DNA from: Thamnidium elegans
Taxonomy: Eukaryota > Mucoromycota > Mucoromycetes > Mucorales > Mucoraceae
Assembly: GCA_025201345.1 (NCBI GenBank)
Contig: JAIXMG010000012.1
Coordinates: forward strand, 248,001 to 312,000
Direction: 5' to 3'
Length of the DNA: 64,000 bases
Both the position numbers and the translations under genes were made by a program. The notes below the pieces were generated by a model that saw only the letters and a list, made by a program, of their open reading frames with translations, did not search any database and was not told the origin of the DNA. Below are positions 24,609 through 37,400 of the stretch, piece by piece (positions within the stretch are counted from its first letter, which is position 1; the number at the start of each line of letters is the position of its first letter).

Positions 24609-26576
24609 ATGGATATAGATACAACAGTGTCTAAAGTTGCCTCTGTATTAGGTGGATTTATTTTATTGTATGGCGTATGTTCTCTTGTCATTAAAGAAAA
24701 ATTATACATATCCGAGGCTTGTAAATATTTAGTGTTTTTTTTAATGCAATGATTATCTAATTTCATTTTATAAAGCGGTTGCTATATTATGCGGCATATT
24801 ATGCGGACCTTTAGGATTTGATATTATAAATATAGATGATTGGGAGTACAAACAAGATTTAACGCGACAATTTACGAGAATTGTAATTGCTATTCAAGTC
24901 ATGGCAGCAGGTGTTTCGCTTCCTAAAGCTTACCTTAGTAAAGAACTAAAGTCCTTACTTGTTTTACTTGGTCCAGTCATGATTTTTATGTGGATAGTCA
25001 GCGGACTCGGTGTTTGGTATTTTATTCCAAGGTTATCCTTTGTAAGTGCGGTTTTTTTTTATTTGTGGTACTGATTAGATAATAATTTTAAACTTGTACA
25101 TGTGTACTTTCAAACTTTAACCAGTTGGAGTCTCTTATGATCGCGTCTTGCTTTACTCCAACAGATCCTGTAAGTGATATAACTTCTTAAAAGTTTATAT
25201 ACGTATATATATATATATACATATATCAAACTGGCTTAATATATACTATAAACTCTACTGACGAATATTTATTAGGTTCTAGCAAATTCTATTGTACAAG
25301 GTTACTTTGCGGAACAGCATGTTCCTCGTAATATCCGTAATTTAATTATGGCAGAGAGGTTTGTTGATTTTATACATATACTTTCAACAGTTGAATTAAC
25401 CCAAAAGTAATTAGTGGCGCCAACGATGGTCTCGGGTATCCCTTCCTATTTTTAGCAATTTATCTTATTAAAATGAACACAGTAGGTGAAGCTATTTTTA
25501 AATGGTCATGGTGGATCATGGGGTATCAAATAGGGTTCTCTATTGTCATTGGTTTTGTCGTAGGTTATATCGCTAGAAAAATATTACGTTTTTCCGAAGA
25601 AAGGTAATTAGGGGGGGGGTTTTTTTTTGTTGTCTTGTAGTAATGAAAAAAATAAAAAAGTTAACCGTTGATATATAAAGAAAATGGATAGATAAAGAAT
25701 CTTTTTTGGTTTATGCTATAGCGCTAGCAGTAAGTTATATAATATATGTGCACGGTATTGTAAAACTCATTTTCTTTCCACACCCCTCCAGTTATTTTTA
25801 ATGGGCACAGTGGGTTTAGTAGGAAGCGATGACCTTTTGGCTTGTTTTATTGCAGGAAACTCTTTTACTTGGGACGACTGGTTTAAAACAGAAACAGAGA
25901 ATTCACACTTGGCAGAAGTAATTGATATGCTTATAAATCTTAGTATATTTGTGTATATCGGTCTTACCATGGTACGTATTTTTTTTATTATTATAAAAAA
26001 AGCAGCATAAATACTGATCTATATGACATAGCCATGGTCAGCATTTAATAACACTGAGACACAATTAACCTTTGGAAAATTACTTGGATTAGCAGTTTTT
26101 GTACTACTATTTAGAAGATTACCTGTAATAATTGGGTTGTACAAATATATCCCAGCTATTCCAAATTGGCGTCAAGCTGTATTTATGGGATGGTTCGGAC
26201 CTATGGGTGTCGGTGCCTTGTTTTATTATACCATTGCTGTTCAATATTTCGAGTTTGATGGTCCTAATGCTCACGCTAGACAAGTCATTGAGCCAATCAT
26301 TTATTTTATAATCCTCTCGTCTGTAGTCATTCATGGTATTACAATTCCAGTCTTCTTTTTAGGATCATTTGCATCAAGAACTCTATCTAAACTCCCTTCT
26401 GCATCCTCTGATAATTCAAACCAAGTTAGTTTCTTTACTATTGGATTATAATAGTTCATAGTTTCTAACAACCTTTTTTTAAATAGGCAATCATGTACGA
26501 TGAATCTCCAAGCAAGTCTTACGGAACTGTACTTCCGACCAATTCTTTGAATAGATCAAAGTCTAATGACTTGTAG
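24609..26576 (+). CDS. Na+(K+)/H+ antiporter, fungal NHA1/SOD2 type
   Basis: CPA1-type membrane exchanger that expels Na+, Li+ or K+ for protons at the plasma membrane. Nine exons: 24609..24720, 24776..25041, 25125..25169, 25276..25358, 25415..25603, 25681..25729, 25792..25971, 26032..26424, 26487..26576 (1407 nt, 468 aa). About twelve hydrophobic segments are visible. Family signatures are AILCGILCGPLGF, ASCFTPTDPVLANSIV (the ion-binding TP-TDP motif), ESGANDGLGYPF (the conserved ND pair), and GWFGPMGVGALFY. The tail is short and Ser-rich, ending a few dozen residues after the last membrane segment, closer to S. pombe Sod2 than to S. cerevisiae Nha1 with its very long tail. All introns are 49-106 nt with canonical ends. 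Confidence 0.93.
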
Positions 26577-27021
26577 ATTTATATGTTTTATATGTATATA
26601 TGCATACATTGTTTCTAAATTATGTTACATAGAGTAACCAAATTTCTTTTTTAAAATATATAAAGTCAATTGTTTAGTTAACTGAATTTTATTTTATCAA
26701 TTTTTATGGTCTTTTTTTTTCTATATAGTTTTTACTAATCACAATCATCTTGTTCTTTAACTACAATGCTAATATTTCTTTCTTTACTATCAAACATTAA
26801 CTGTTGGTAATTGCCATTATTGAAGAAGGTGGTGTTTTTTTAGCGGAGAAAATAAATAATAGAAATAAATAAAGAGTAGCGGAGAGTAGTAACAAGATAA
26901 ATGTACATGTATATCTTCCACATGTGAGCTAACAATAATGCTTAAATAATTCCATGTTACATTACCATATCAAACCAACGCGTATGTGACTATAATTATA
27001 GACTGAGTTTTTTCTCCCCAT
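26577..27021. other. Intergenic region downstream of the antiporter
   Basis: 445 bp, AT-rich, no supportable gene. It leads into a decayed transposase fragment. Confidence 0.4.
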
Positions 27022-27385
27022 TTGCTTCGAAACCCTCAAGAGGGATGGTCCAAGCGCATCAAGATCAATTTTTATAATTGCAAAAGAAAAACGCCATCTA
27101 GTAGCAAAAAGTCTGTGTCTAGAGGTACTGTTACTGGCCATTATCTTGTATTTCTTGAGAAAATTATGGATGAGATGGATTGTCTCCCTAAGATGAAAGG
27201 GCCATTACATAATTATGGATAACGCGCCTATTCACACTGCTAAAGAAATAGATGAACTTATAACTAGGAGAGGTTATAAGCCTATTGTCATATGTTGGTC
27301 ATTTGATAATTTTTTAGGTATAACTGGCTGTTTCAATTCTTTCGAAGGTCTGCAAGTGAAAATAAAAACCAAAAGTTGCTAACTA
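27022..27385 (+). pseudogene. Decayed IS630/Tc1-type transposase, catalytic-domain fragment
   Basis: Open frame 27022..27222 encodes SRGTVTGHYLVFLEKIMDEM and a -KMKG- end. The reading then continues in another frame from about 27211 with IMDNAPIHTAKEIDELITRR and GYKP. These match the region of Mucoromycota IS630/mariner-type DDE transposases around the second catalytic Asp (the MDNAPIH motif). The N-terminal half is missing, a frameshift lies near 27210, and the expected third catalytic block (PPYSPELNPIE-like) has been replaced by unrelated sequence. Dead copy; no terminal repeats could be identified. Confidence 0.75.
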
Positions 27386-27649
27386 CGTAAAATACTGCAT
27401 AATATTGTTTCAATGTTTTGCGAGACGGTTTGCCAAGACACAATTTCTTATATCTTACAGTAATGATCAGTTAGAGCGTTAAGCCAAAAAATAGTACAAT
27501 CGTATCTCGAGCTCAGCCTCAAAAAGAAAGATTTGTTTCTTTTTGAATAATCTGTGTAGCGCTTGTGATCTAGTTATTTATACTCTAATTTATACGTTTT
27601 TTCCTTTCGTTTTAATAATTTGGCCTTTGTGAGCTCAATCGTCAATATA
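27386..27649. promoter_or_regulatory. Upstream region of Hsp70-like copy A
   Basis: 264 bp with no gene; presumed promoter of the downstream gene, with T-rich sequence before the start codon. Confidence 0.3.
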
Positions 27650-30600
27650 ATGGATACGAAAATGGAAGAACCATACAATTTTCAGCAATACATCCACTTT
27701 TTTATTATTCGTAAGTACTGGTACTACAAGTAAATTCATATTTATGGAATTAATTTTTCTGTTATGTAGACATAGGAAAAACCGTATTCAATCTCGACTC
27801 GTATTTCTCTTCATCTAGAAAATATCCTAAAGATGAAACGACTGAAAGGCATGTTTGATACGAATAAATGCTTGACAATATTATTTAATATATATATATA
27901 TCATATAGAGGAATAGCTTGTATGGTCTATGATAATAGAAAAACAGAAATGTTAAGCTGGGGAGACCCGCTCTTTGAAAAGGATGATAAGAGTCATATAC
28001 GGATTACTAATTTTAGAGATGGGTTATATCATGCATTTAAAAAAGGCAAGGACAACATGGATGAAGATGACAAATTCCTGGTGAAGACGGTTTCTAAATA
28101 TTTGTCTCTCGTATTTGAAGAGTATAACCTGAAATATAAAGTAACAGGTGGACATAACTATGTGTTTGTTGTTCCTTCAGAATGGGAAGAGGAAATTAGA
28201 GAGGATTTGATTCGTCCTATTTTTATTAGTGCTGGCCTCATATCGAAAGAAGATCACAAGGATAGACTTTTATTTCTTACTGATCTGGAGTGTATTTTTT
28301 ACAATTCGGAAGACTCAGATATTACGAAGTATCTTTCAAACCGAGGGAAAACTACAGTTCTGTGCCGATTATCCTTTATCGAATATGATATAGCTTCGAT
28401 TAAACTAAATTCTGTCTCAACAGCAAGTAATCTCTTTGACGACCCTTACCCTTTGCTATTTCCAAACGTTTTACAGTCGAGTACAACTTATATGGCTATC
28501 AGCGATATCAAAAGCTCTATAAATTTATTTTTAAGAGAAAAATTGTTCCCAGCCGATACAGATACGGATCAAGCGAGAATCATCTCTAAGATTGTAGAAA
28601 GTATATACAATATAAATTTTAGACTGGTAATTTCACTCTAAATAATAATAATAATAAACTAGCTTAGCAGTTAATACTAATAGGAAGAGTGTGAAGGAGA
28701 CTATATATCGTTAGAAGACTGGATACCTGATGAAGTATGGTGTGAATTAGATGAAAAACAAATCAACACTATGAGATCAACTTACCCTATAGATATATGT
28801 ACCGCAATCAGTAAAAAGATTTGTGAAAAGATTCGAAAAATGGTTCCATATAGCTTTCCAAAAGAGTATGAAATTCTAATAATCAACGATTTATACTCTT
28901 CAGAAAGAAGACGAGACTTTTGTTTCAATATGTGGATGACTCATGTTATTAATTTTATCCGATATTCGTTAAATATCAAGACTTCAGTCAAAATAAATGC
29001 GATTGTTGAGACAGCGGAAAAGTTAGATATCATTCACGGAGCTTTTACTGTTACTATTGATACCATTAAAAATTCCGTTCTGAAATCTAAACCACGTATA
29101 ATACCTACGGAAGACACAAGGACCTCCACATCCGTATTCCTAAACTCAAGGCCAGAAGCTATTATTAATATAGGTAAATTAACGTAGAGAATACATTTGC
29201 ATAGTATTTTCATAGCGTAATATTCTCCATCTATGCAAACAGATATATCGCTCGAATCAACTTTATTGTCGTACTCGATATTGGGAGATAACGGATTAAT
29301 CGAAACTATTTTTGATAATAGCCACTTTACAGTCGATAATAACTGGTAATATACATTTTAAAATCTTACTATATACAAACTAATACTATACTAGTCTGCA
29401 TTCTTTGGGAACGTTTTATGAAGTATCGAGTGAAACAACTCTAAACGTTGTTGAAGGGTAATTTTAGTGGCAACGTAAGTATTTTATAAGAATTACTGAC
29501 ATTTACTCAGGTTTATCACTTTTGCTGAAGAGCACTTGATGGACGATTTAAATCATTACCATACGGATGAAGATTATATGTCTCGAATTGAAGCTATATT
29601 GAATGGAAAATCTTATATAGACAAAGAAGTTTGCTCCAATAAACGAGAGATGTATATCAAAAAGACTATACAAAGGTACCGAGATTATGCTAAAGAGTTT
29701 ATAACTGGTAGAAATCTGCTCGTTAAAAAAGAATTAGTATCAATCAAGCAACGAAAATACATCAAGGCGTTTCTACTTATGTATGTAATTTACATAAAAG
29801 AAGTAATAATGAAAAGGCTATCGAATGACTCTAGCTTTGATAATGTTAATATGAAAATTGGGTATGCTGTTTCTATAGAGAAAATTCTATTAGACAATTT
29901 AGTTGGTACCAAAGAAGATTTCAGAGAACTGATATACAGAAGTGGCTTAATCAAGAAGGACGACAGCTCTAAAAAATTGAGAGTCAATACTCAAGGAGAG
30001 GGAGTATTACATGCTATTCAACAGTCATTAGGATTAGAGTTTCCCCTCAAATCTTACTTCGTAATGTCTCAATTATATAAAAACTATGTATATCTAACTT
30101 TAAACCAGGTGGTAAGCGTACCAAACTTGGAAGACAACGAAGAACCGGAAGCTATGATCATAAAGGACAAAATAATTTATATTCCTGATATATACGACTC
30201 GTTGTGCTTAAATGTGTGGAATAAACTTATGCAAGACAGCAGTTTAATTCAACATTGCAATAAACATCTTAACGTCAGCGATGGTATATTTTATGATTTA
30301 TTTTCATTGCGAACCAAAAAAAAGTTTACTGCTACTCTTAAAGAGTATATTTCTCAAAATGTAAGAAATATAAATATGTTCTTAAAAAGTATATATTAAT
30401 ATTCTGATGATGGAATAATTTAGATTCTTTCGGAGACCGCGAACTGGAAAACTACTGATATGTGTGTTATACAGCTTAGCAGCTTTTGTGGCTGCAAAGT
30501 GGGTTTATCAAGCAATGATATTATTATTATATCCTTTAAACCCGTCTTACAAGACATTATTTCTATTGTATCGACTTCGTTGATACTTAAGGAACTCTTT

Positions 30601-31331
30601 TTATATTATTCAGAAATCAAGTACCTTTTTAACTTGATATGCTTCAATTATAATCCACGGTTACAAGATATACTTGAAAGGATAATAAAAGAGGAAACCG
30701 ATAATTTTAATCGAGACAACCATATCGAAACGCTTTGCTTCGTATTACCAGAATTACCCAGTCAGCTTTTCCAACCGAATCTTAAACGGCGACCATTTTT
30801 ATACCAAGGGTTTAGAATTGGTACCTTACATCAAGTCTCTAGCAGTAGTTTTGGGTTTTCTGTAGAAGATGAAAGGGGAGAATTTATCTTACGTAAAGAG
30901 AAAAAATCAGACGCGGAAGTAATCGCCATCGGTAATGACACCGCCGCCTTTCTTTTAAAAAAAGGGGATATAATAAATAATATTCGATTAGAGAGAGAAT
31001 TCTTTTCGAATATAGATTGTACTGTTTTGTTAAGTAAGCCTACTTTGAACAACCTAATTTTTAATGGTTTGCTAATACTTTCCCTGAAATAGATTATAAT
31101 GTGGGTGAAGTAATAGGTGGATTGGATGATAGAACATTAATAGATAATACGTTCCAAACAATTGGAAGTTTCGAGCCTAAGCCTATACTGGCTAGTTCGC
31201 CTATGACTCTCTCTATAGCTTTTCAAAATTATTCTTCCTCTTTTTTGATTCAATTAAAACGAGTTGGAGGCGCTTTCGTGGAAGAGGAGTATATTGGAAC
31301 GGGAGAATTAATGACTTTATGTCGATTTTAA
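27650..31331 (+). CDS. Divergent Hsp70/actin-fold-like protein, paralogue A
   Basis: Nine-exon gene: 27650..27710, 27770..27848, 27909..28626, 28684..29173, 29243..29345, 29395..29457, 29511..30360, 30424..31033, 31093..31331 (3213 nt, 1070 aa). It belongs to what I take to be an expanded Mucoromycota family related to Hsp70/HSPA12. The clearest link is VPSEWEEEIREDLIRPIF followed by SAGLI (about residues 135-160), the subdomain that reads 'VPAxW...A...AGL' in HSPA12. The first phosphate loop (DxGTTxS) is replaced by HIGKTVFNLDSYF, and no GGGT-type second phosphate loop is seen, so ATPase activity is doubtful. The protein ends in LMTLCRF. The intron after exon 2 appears to use a GC donor (27849-27850). 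A diverged paralogue lies 3 kb downstream. Confidence 0.75.
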
Positions 31332-31817
31332 ACACCCTTTTAGCAAATATTTTTTCTTCGAATAAATATAGTCTTTTTAAGTATTGAGTATTAGACTTGC
31401 ACAGACATATATATATTAATAAAATTAGCTTTGCAAATTCTATAGTAAACAGTGGTAAAGCCAGATACCAGGTCTACAAAATAAGTCTCTTCGATTTTTT
31501 TTTTTTAGCTTTACACTACTTTATATTTTGGGGCAAAATCAATTTACATAACTGGAATAAGCTTGATAATATAAAGTTACAATTATGAGTATATTTAAGG
31601 TCTAAATAATAACAACGCATTTTTATATACACGAATACTATATATAAGGTAACAATATATCCATGACTACGGCCAATGGAGGGTCTATTCAACTTTAATG
31701 CCTGTATCTACCGGAGAAAATGAAAACCAAAACCGTACAAGTCCAGTACAATGAGATTTTCTTAAAGAAAGTTTTACCGATTTCAGCGCATATTTCCAAA
31801 GAGCAGATTGATTTCGT
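31332..31817. other. Intergenic region downstream of paralogue A
   Basis: About 490 bp, AT-rich. A 63-codon frame at 31397-31588 has no recognisable content; I see no gene. Confidence 0.35.
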
Positions 31818-32052
31818 AAAGTTTATCTGAGATCCTTTTGTTCCAATAGTTAATGGTATCATAAATAATTTGTTTCTTGACTCTCTCCCTTGTCATATGT
31901 TTCCTGCATATAAATATTAAATGTTAGACACGCATTAGGTGTTTCGATATTAGTTACCATATCGATCAACTTGCTAGCGTATATAGCTTCTACCATCGTC
32001 TTTACAACCCAGCTTTTATACGTAGGAAAAGTAAGTAGTTTACAATAAGCCA
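31818..32052 (-). pseudogene. Possible relic of a small unrecognised gene
   Basis: On the minus strand an ATG at about 32052 opens MAYCKLLTFPTYKSWVVKTM and continues for about 64 codons. A second, overlapping frame then continues the same style of sequence (KKQIIYDTINYWNKRISDKL) to a stop near 31818. The two parts look like one small helical protein split by a frame change that no ordinary-length intron with GT/AG ends repairs. I do not recognise the family. It could be a decayed gene or coincidence. Confidence 0.3.
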
Positions 32053-32101
32053 TCTTTTTTTCTAAAAAAAAAAAAGTCTGGGAGTTTATACGACATCTCA
32101 T

Positions 32102-32780
32102 AATGATAGAGTATCTTTTACTAAGGCGTGTATAACATTCATTTTAGAGAGTTGATTTCGTGTATTTGTCTTTAGACTTTTAAGTATCCTACTGTACATA
32201 GGTAACATGTGCTACAGTTTTGTGAACACATTGTGATATGAAATGTGATACTTTATCAAGAGAAGCCGGCTCAATTTAATTATCGCTGGAATATTTTGAA
32301 GGGAATCCTGTTCGTACTACACGTATGTAATGATTTGTACTTGTTACTTGGTAATATAAAAAAAAAAGACTCGTACAGTTTTTTTTGCAATTTTATTTAT
32401 TTATAGTAAATCGTTTTTTCACGCTCAAAAAAAATTGCGCTGTTAGCTGATCAGAAGGTTTATGGCTCGGGTACTACAGGGGGTATTGAAACTAGCTTTA
32501 GCATTAAGGTGCTTTTAAATTCTAGCCGTAATTATGTCTTTTTTTTAAAAAAAACACTCTTGGGAAATCTTGTCGCCAATAATACTACAAAGAATTGGTG
32601 CTTTTTCCCCACGGCGTATTACTTATATTGTAGCACAATAACATAGTCTTGAGGTAATACAGACATGCTTTAAAAACATATAAAAGCCTCTAAATATGCC
32701 GATTCTTATTTTATTAAACTAGTAGTAAGCCTTTTTGGTTTCGCCTTTTTGTTATTCCTGTTTAAATACTATTATTCCAC
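32102..32780. other. Intergenic region upstream of a small ORFan
   Basis: About 680 bp; nothing supportable seen. Confidence 0.35.
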
Positions 32781-33164
32781 ATGGATAATCTCGGTTTGCC
32801 AACTAATATTTTCGGTAATGGCACTTATAGTGGATGCCCAGTGAATACGTTAATGACGGAAGATATTCTTGGTAGAGTAGCAAGATACGAGATACGATGC
32901 GCACTATACGACTTGGATTCGACACATATGGGATGCTTTTATAAGTTCCCCAAGATCATTCAAACAGAAACGACAAAGAAAGGGTGTAAACCACTGTTTT
33001 CGACAGAGAATTATCTAGATGGTAGTCTGGTTCGATGTGTCAGTTTTTGTGAATCAGCAGATTTTTATTTAAGTATTAATCTTACATTTGTTAATACTCT
33101 TTCCTTTCTATTGTTTATTATTGTTGTGTCATTTAAATTATTTAGAAACCACTTTCCAGAATGA
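32781..33164 (+). CDS. Small ORFan with C-terminal membrane segment
   Basis: Uninterrupted 127-codon frame between the two Hsp70-like paralogues. The product has six cysteines in the first ~95 residues and one strongly hydrophobic stretch near the C-terminus (LSFLLFIIVVSFKLF, about 107-121) followed by a short basic tail, as in a tail-anchored protein. I recognise no family. It is longer than most chance frames in this AT-rich DNA, but no independent evidence shows that it is expressed. Confidence 0.4.
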   Translation: MDNLGLPTNIFGNGTYSGCPVNTLMTEDILGRVARYEIRCALYDLDSTHMGCFYKFPKIIQTETTKKGCKPLFSTENYLDGSLVRCVSFCESADFYLSINLTFVNTLSFLLFIIVVSFKLFRNHFPE

Positions 33165-34411
33165 AACAGAAAAATAACCTTCAAAAAAAAATTTCCTTAA
33201 TACCCAAAAGTTTCTTAAATAGATGACTAAAAGCAATTCAATCAAATAAAGGATATAGTTTGAAGCGTGACTAATTTTAAAATTTTCTCATAATATTCGT
33301 CAGCTTCCCACCATCTTTCTCTGTTACTACTAATGTAAAGTATATCTTGGAAATTATACCACTAAAAACGTAAAAATAAGGGCGTAAACCCCCTTTTTTG
33401 CAGTAGGGCTCGGGTGTTTGAGCTTAATATGCTTTTTTTATTATAGAGCCTTATCTGTATTTTTGTAATAATATTCTCACACCAAATTAGCGATCACCTG
33501 TCAAATTTGTGTTAACAAGGTCCCTCTTTCATGCAAAAGAAAAAAACTTCATTACGGCTCTCATTACGGCTCTCATTATGGCTCTCGACCTGTTCGTGTC
33601 ATTTTAACACATAACCCTGTACTATTTTAATCGTCAAAGTTCAAGAACTATCTCAAGTGATATAATCCATCATTGTTCGTTCATCGTCCTTTTAAAACAC
33701 TACATTTTTACATGAAAGTTTAGACATCACTTTTAAAAAAGCTAATTTTTACAGTGTTTGAATTAAGGTATAATTAAGGGTCAGTAAATGATTATTTTGT
33801 CCAAGCTAATTAGAAAAAGCTAATCTTTGGGAAGACATCTTTACTATTAAATATCGAAAACTGCTTGTTGTTCTATATTCTTCGACTTTTTTTTCTGCTG
33901 TTCATTTTTGGCCATTTTTAATCATTTTGGGGGACAGCCCCTTTTGCTTTTCACGAATTATTTGCAATTACTCCCGGTCTAATTTGCTTTTCTTTGCAGA
34001 AAAAGCAATGATTATAAAGTACTCTTTTAGGTGCTTCTAATCCTTCTGAAATCACAATTTTACTAGAAATACTGAACAAGTAATCAATGTGATACCAAAT
34101 ATCAATCACTTTTATTGTAACATGGTACAATAAAATAAAAAGGGGTAAAGCGAAGCCAAAGTAAAGATGTGTAAAAGAGGGTGTTTATATTACCATTGCT
34201 TTTCAAAAACCAAGTAGGAAAAAGGATTAAATTCTTTTTTTTTTCAGGGCAATTGCACTTGAGGTATTCCGACACTAAACTTTATATCTGGCTTTTCGAA
34301 AATCAATGTAGCACAATGAGGCGCTTGTCTGTTTATGTTTCTCTTTTTTACAACCCCCCCAAAAAAAATTGTACTGTTTACTTCTTTCTTCCTTTTGTGT
34401 ACTGTTATAAA
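33165..34411. other. Intergenic region upstream of paralogue B
   Basis: 1.25 kb with no supportable gene. It includes a short tandem repeat (listed separately) and in-frame ATGs at 34181 and 34310 that could extend paralogue B but encode T-run-derived hydrophobic sequence. Confidence 0.4.
33550..33586 (+). repeat. 12-bp tandem repeat, three copies
   Basis: Three consecutive units of CATTACGGCTCT (the third with one change, T for C) in non-coding DNA. Confidence 0.8.
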
Positions 34412-37400
34412 ATGTCAAGGAGCGACAATATTGGTACATATGAGGCGTATGACCTTCATCAACATACCCATTGTACTGTCATTTGTAAGTGTCTGTATTA
34501 AAGATAATCCTATCTTTTTTTTATATATCAAATTTTTCATTTTACTATAGACATGGGAAAAACAAAGATTGCCGTGGATACGTTTTCTACTTCCAGTCGA
34601 TCATCTCCTAATTCGAAAAATGAGTTGGGGTACGTATACAGTATATACAGGCAAAAAAAAAAGTAGTTTCATTTAATAAATGTACCATATAACTATATAC
34701 TACAGCAAGGAAGCTAGTATCACTTACAATAAACAAAGAACTGATATTTTAAGCTGGGGCGATCAAGCATTTGAAAAGAACAGCAAAGATCATATACATG
34801 TCGATAACTTTAGCAGCGGCCTATATTCTGTTTTTAAAAAGGGTAACGATAACCGGGATGAAGACGATAGATTGTTGATGACGGTAGTATCTGATTATAT
34901 ACGACTTGCAGTGAAGGATTCAATAGAACAATGCAAATTTAAAATTGAAAACGATGATGCGCTTCATTACGCTTTTGTAACACCTTCAGAATGGGAAGAA
35001 GAAATTAACGAAGACTTGATCCGACCGATTTTTATTCAATCTGGCTTAATATCGCTAGACGATGACAAGGATAAGCTTTTATTTTTCACTGATATTGAAT
35101 CTATCTGTTATGGATTAAAAGACAAGGATTTCAAAAAATATCCTTTTTATAGAGGACAAAACACGATTCTTTGTAGACTGGTTCCCATTGAAATGAGTAC
35201 AGTGTCAGTCAAACTAGATTTGATCTCAACTATGAATCCTCTATTTGATTTTCCTGAGTCACGGTTATTTCCCAAGATTGTTCGTTCTACATCGCTTTCA
35301 ATTTCCAGTAAAGATATTAAAGATAGTATAAAATTGTTCTTGCAAACAAACTTGTCTATTAGTGATCAGGATCCTCGTATGAATATGATGGTGGAATATA
35401 TTTATAACAAAGAATTGCCTGATATGGTAATGTGATCTAAAATGATTGACATATATTTAACAGCCAATGTTATTAGGATCCACGTGTTACACGAGACATG
35501 TTCATATCTTATGATGATGATGATCACGTTGAATATGATATATACGACGATGAAGATTTTTTTATTTACGATGACGATGAATATGATGACGAAGATTATA
35601 GCGATGAGGAGGAAGACGAATATAGTGATGGATTTGATAGAAATAATAATGACTCAAGTAAAGAAGGCAATGGTGTTGATGAAGAGGAACATGGTAAATA
35701 TAGTAAAACGTATTAAAAGGATGATACACATTGTAATGGCTTATGTTAATAGAGTTTTGGATCACTGAAAATTTCGCCTGGAAATTGACCGAAATCCAAA
35801 AAGCAATTATAAGATCTGTCGAACCTTTTGATGTATACTCTAATATTATCAAAGCCCTCTCTGACACTACAAAAAATTTAATTTCGCAAAACTTTATGAA
35901 AGAGTATAGTCTTTTAATAATCGAGGATCAATACTCTTCCGCATACAAAAGAGATTATTCTCTGTTAAAGTGGATAAAATATATGTTGGAGCATAATAGA
36001 CGTTCTTTGAATTCTATTGTTACCATATCTCAAAGTGATTCGAGTACTGAAATTAGTAGAGATAAGATCTTGTTTGGAGCAATCGAAGGTGTATTTGAAG
36101 CGATTCAAAATGCGGATATGTATTGTAGACCACGTGTACTGTCTACGGAAAACATACACACCTCCTCATCGATATTTTTAAAGTCAAGGCCACATGCTAT
36201 AATGAATATAAGTAAGTTTAATCACTATATACTTTATCGTTACTCTCTTTACTCGGTATTAATAATTGTAGGAACAGATATTTCTCTCAAGTCTACACTA
36301 TTATCATTCTCCACTGTGAATAATAATGGGTTATTGGAAAGTACGTTTGGTCATAACCATTTTAATACAAATAATCGGTAACATATAGATATATATATAT
36401 ATATTAGTGCTATCATATTATCTTTTACTAATATATATATATATATACACAATATATAGTATACCTTCTTTGGAATCTTTTTATAATGATTCAGATAAAA
36501 TAGCGACAAACCAGTAAGCATACTAATAATATACGTTTTATATAAAATTAAGCTTTTATTCAGGTTTGCTTCGTTTGCCAAAAATTACTTGACGGATGGT
36601 TCTTCTCTACAAAAGTACTTCACAGTAGAAAGTAGTGTTATGTATATGCTGAAAACTGAGTTGAGCAAACAAAAATATGGTATACACAAAATATACGAAG
36701 AGGTATTTCTCTGGGAGTTCCAGAAGTGTATAGGTGTTGAACGTTGGATGAACTTTCCCAACAAGGGAAAATTCATCCCGTGTATGAAAAACGAGTTGAC
36801 CAAGACGTTTTTACTCATATATATCGCATACATAAAAGACGTAATATTGAATAGTTTTCTTGGTGATTCAATTTATGCAGATGAAGGTGCACAAATTGGA
36901 TTTGCCGTTTCCGTAGAAAAAATGCTATTAGATAATATAATTGGATCTAAAAACGATTTACAAAGTCTGATATATGCTAGTGGTTTACTGGAGGACGATA
37001 GCGAGTTTAAAAAATTAAGAGTTACTATACAAGGAGACGAGCTGTTACCAGTAATTCAGCAATCTTTAAATTTAAAGTTTCCGCTCAAATCTTATTTTGT
37101 ACTATCACAACTGTATGAAGATTATGTACGACTGACATTGAATCAAATCGTAACTAGCCCAAGTTCAGAGGAACAGGAAGCCGTTATTTTACAAGAAAAA
37201 ATCATTCCTATTGTTAATATATACGACTCTCTATGCTTGAACATGTGGAATAATATTTTAGAAAATAATAGCTTAATTCGACTATGTGGTTTCCATAAAG
37301 AAGAGAAAAGTATAGAAATATTTTCCTTTCAAAACAAAAAGTATTTCACTAAATGTTTTAAAAAATATTTATCCAATACTGTAAGTACGTCGAGGAAATT

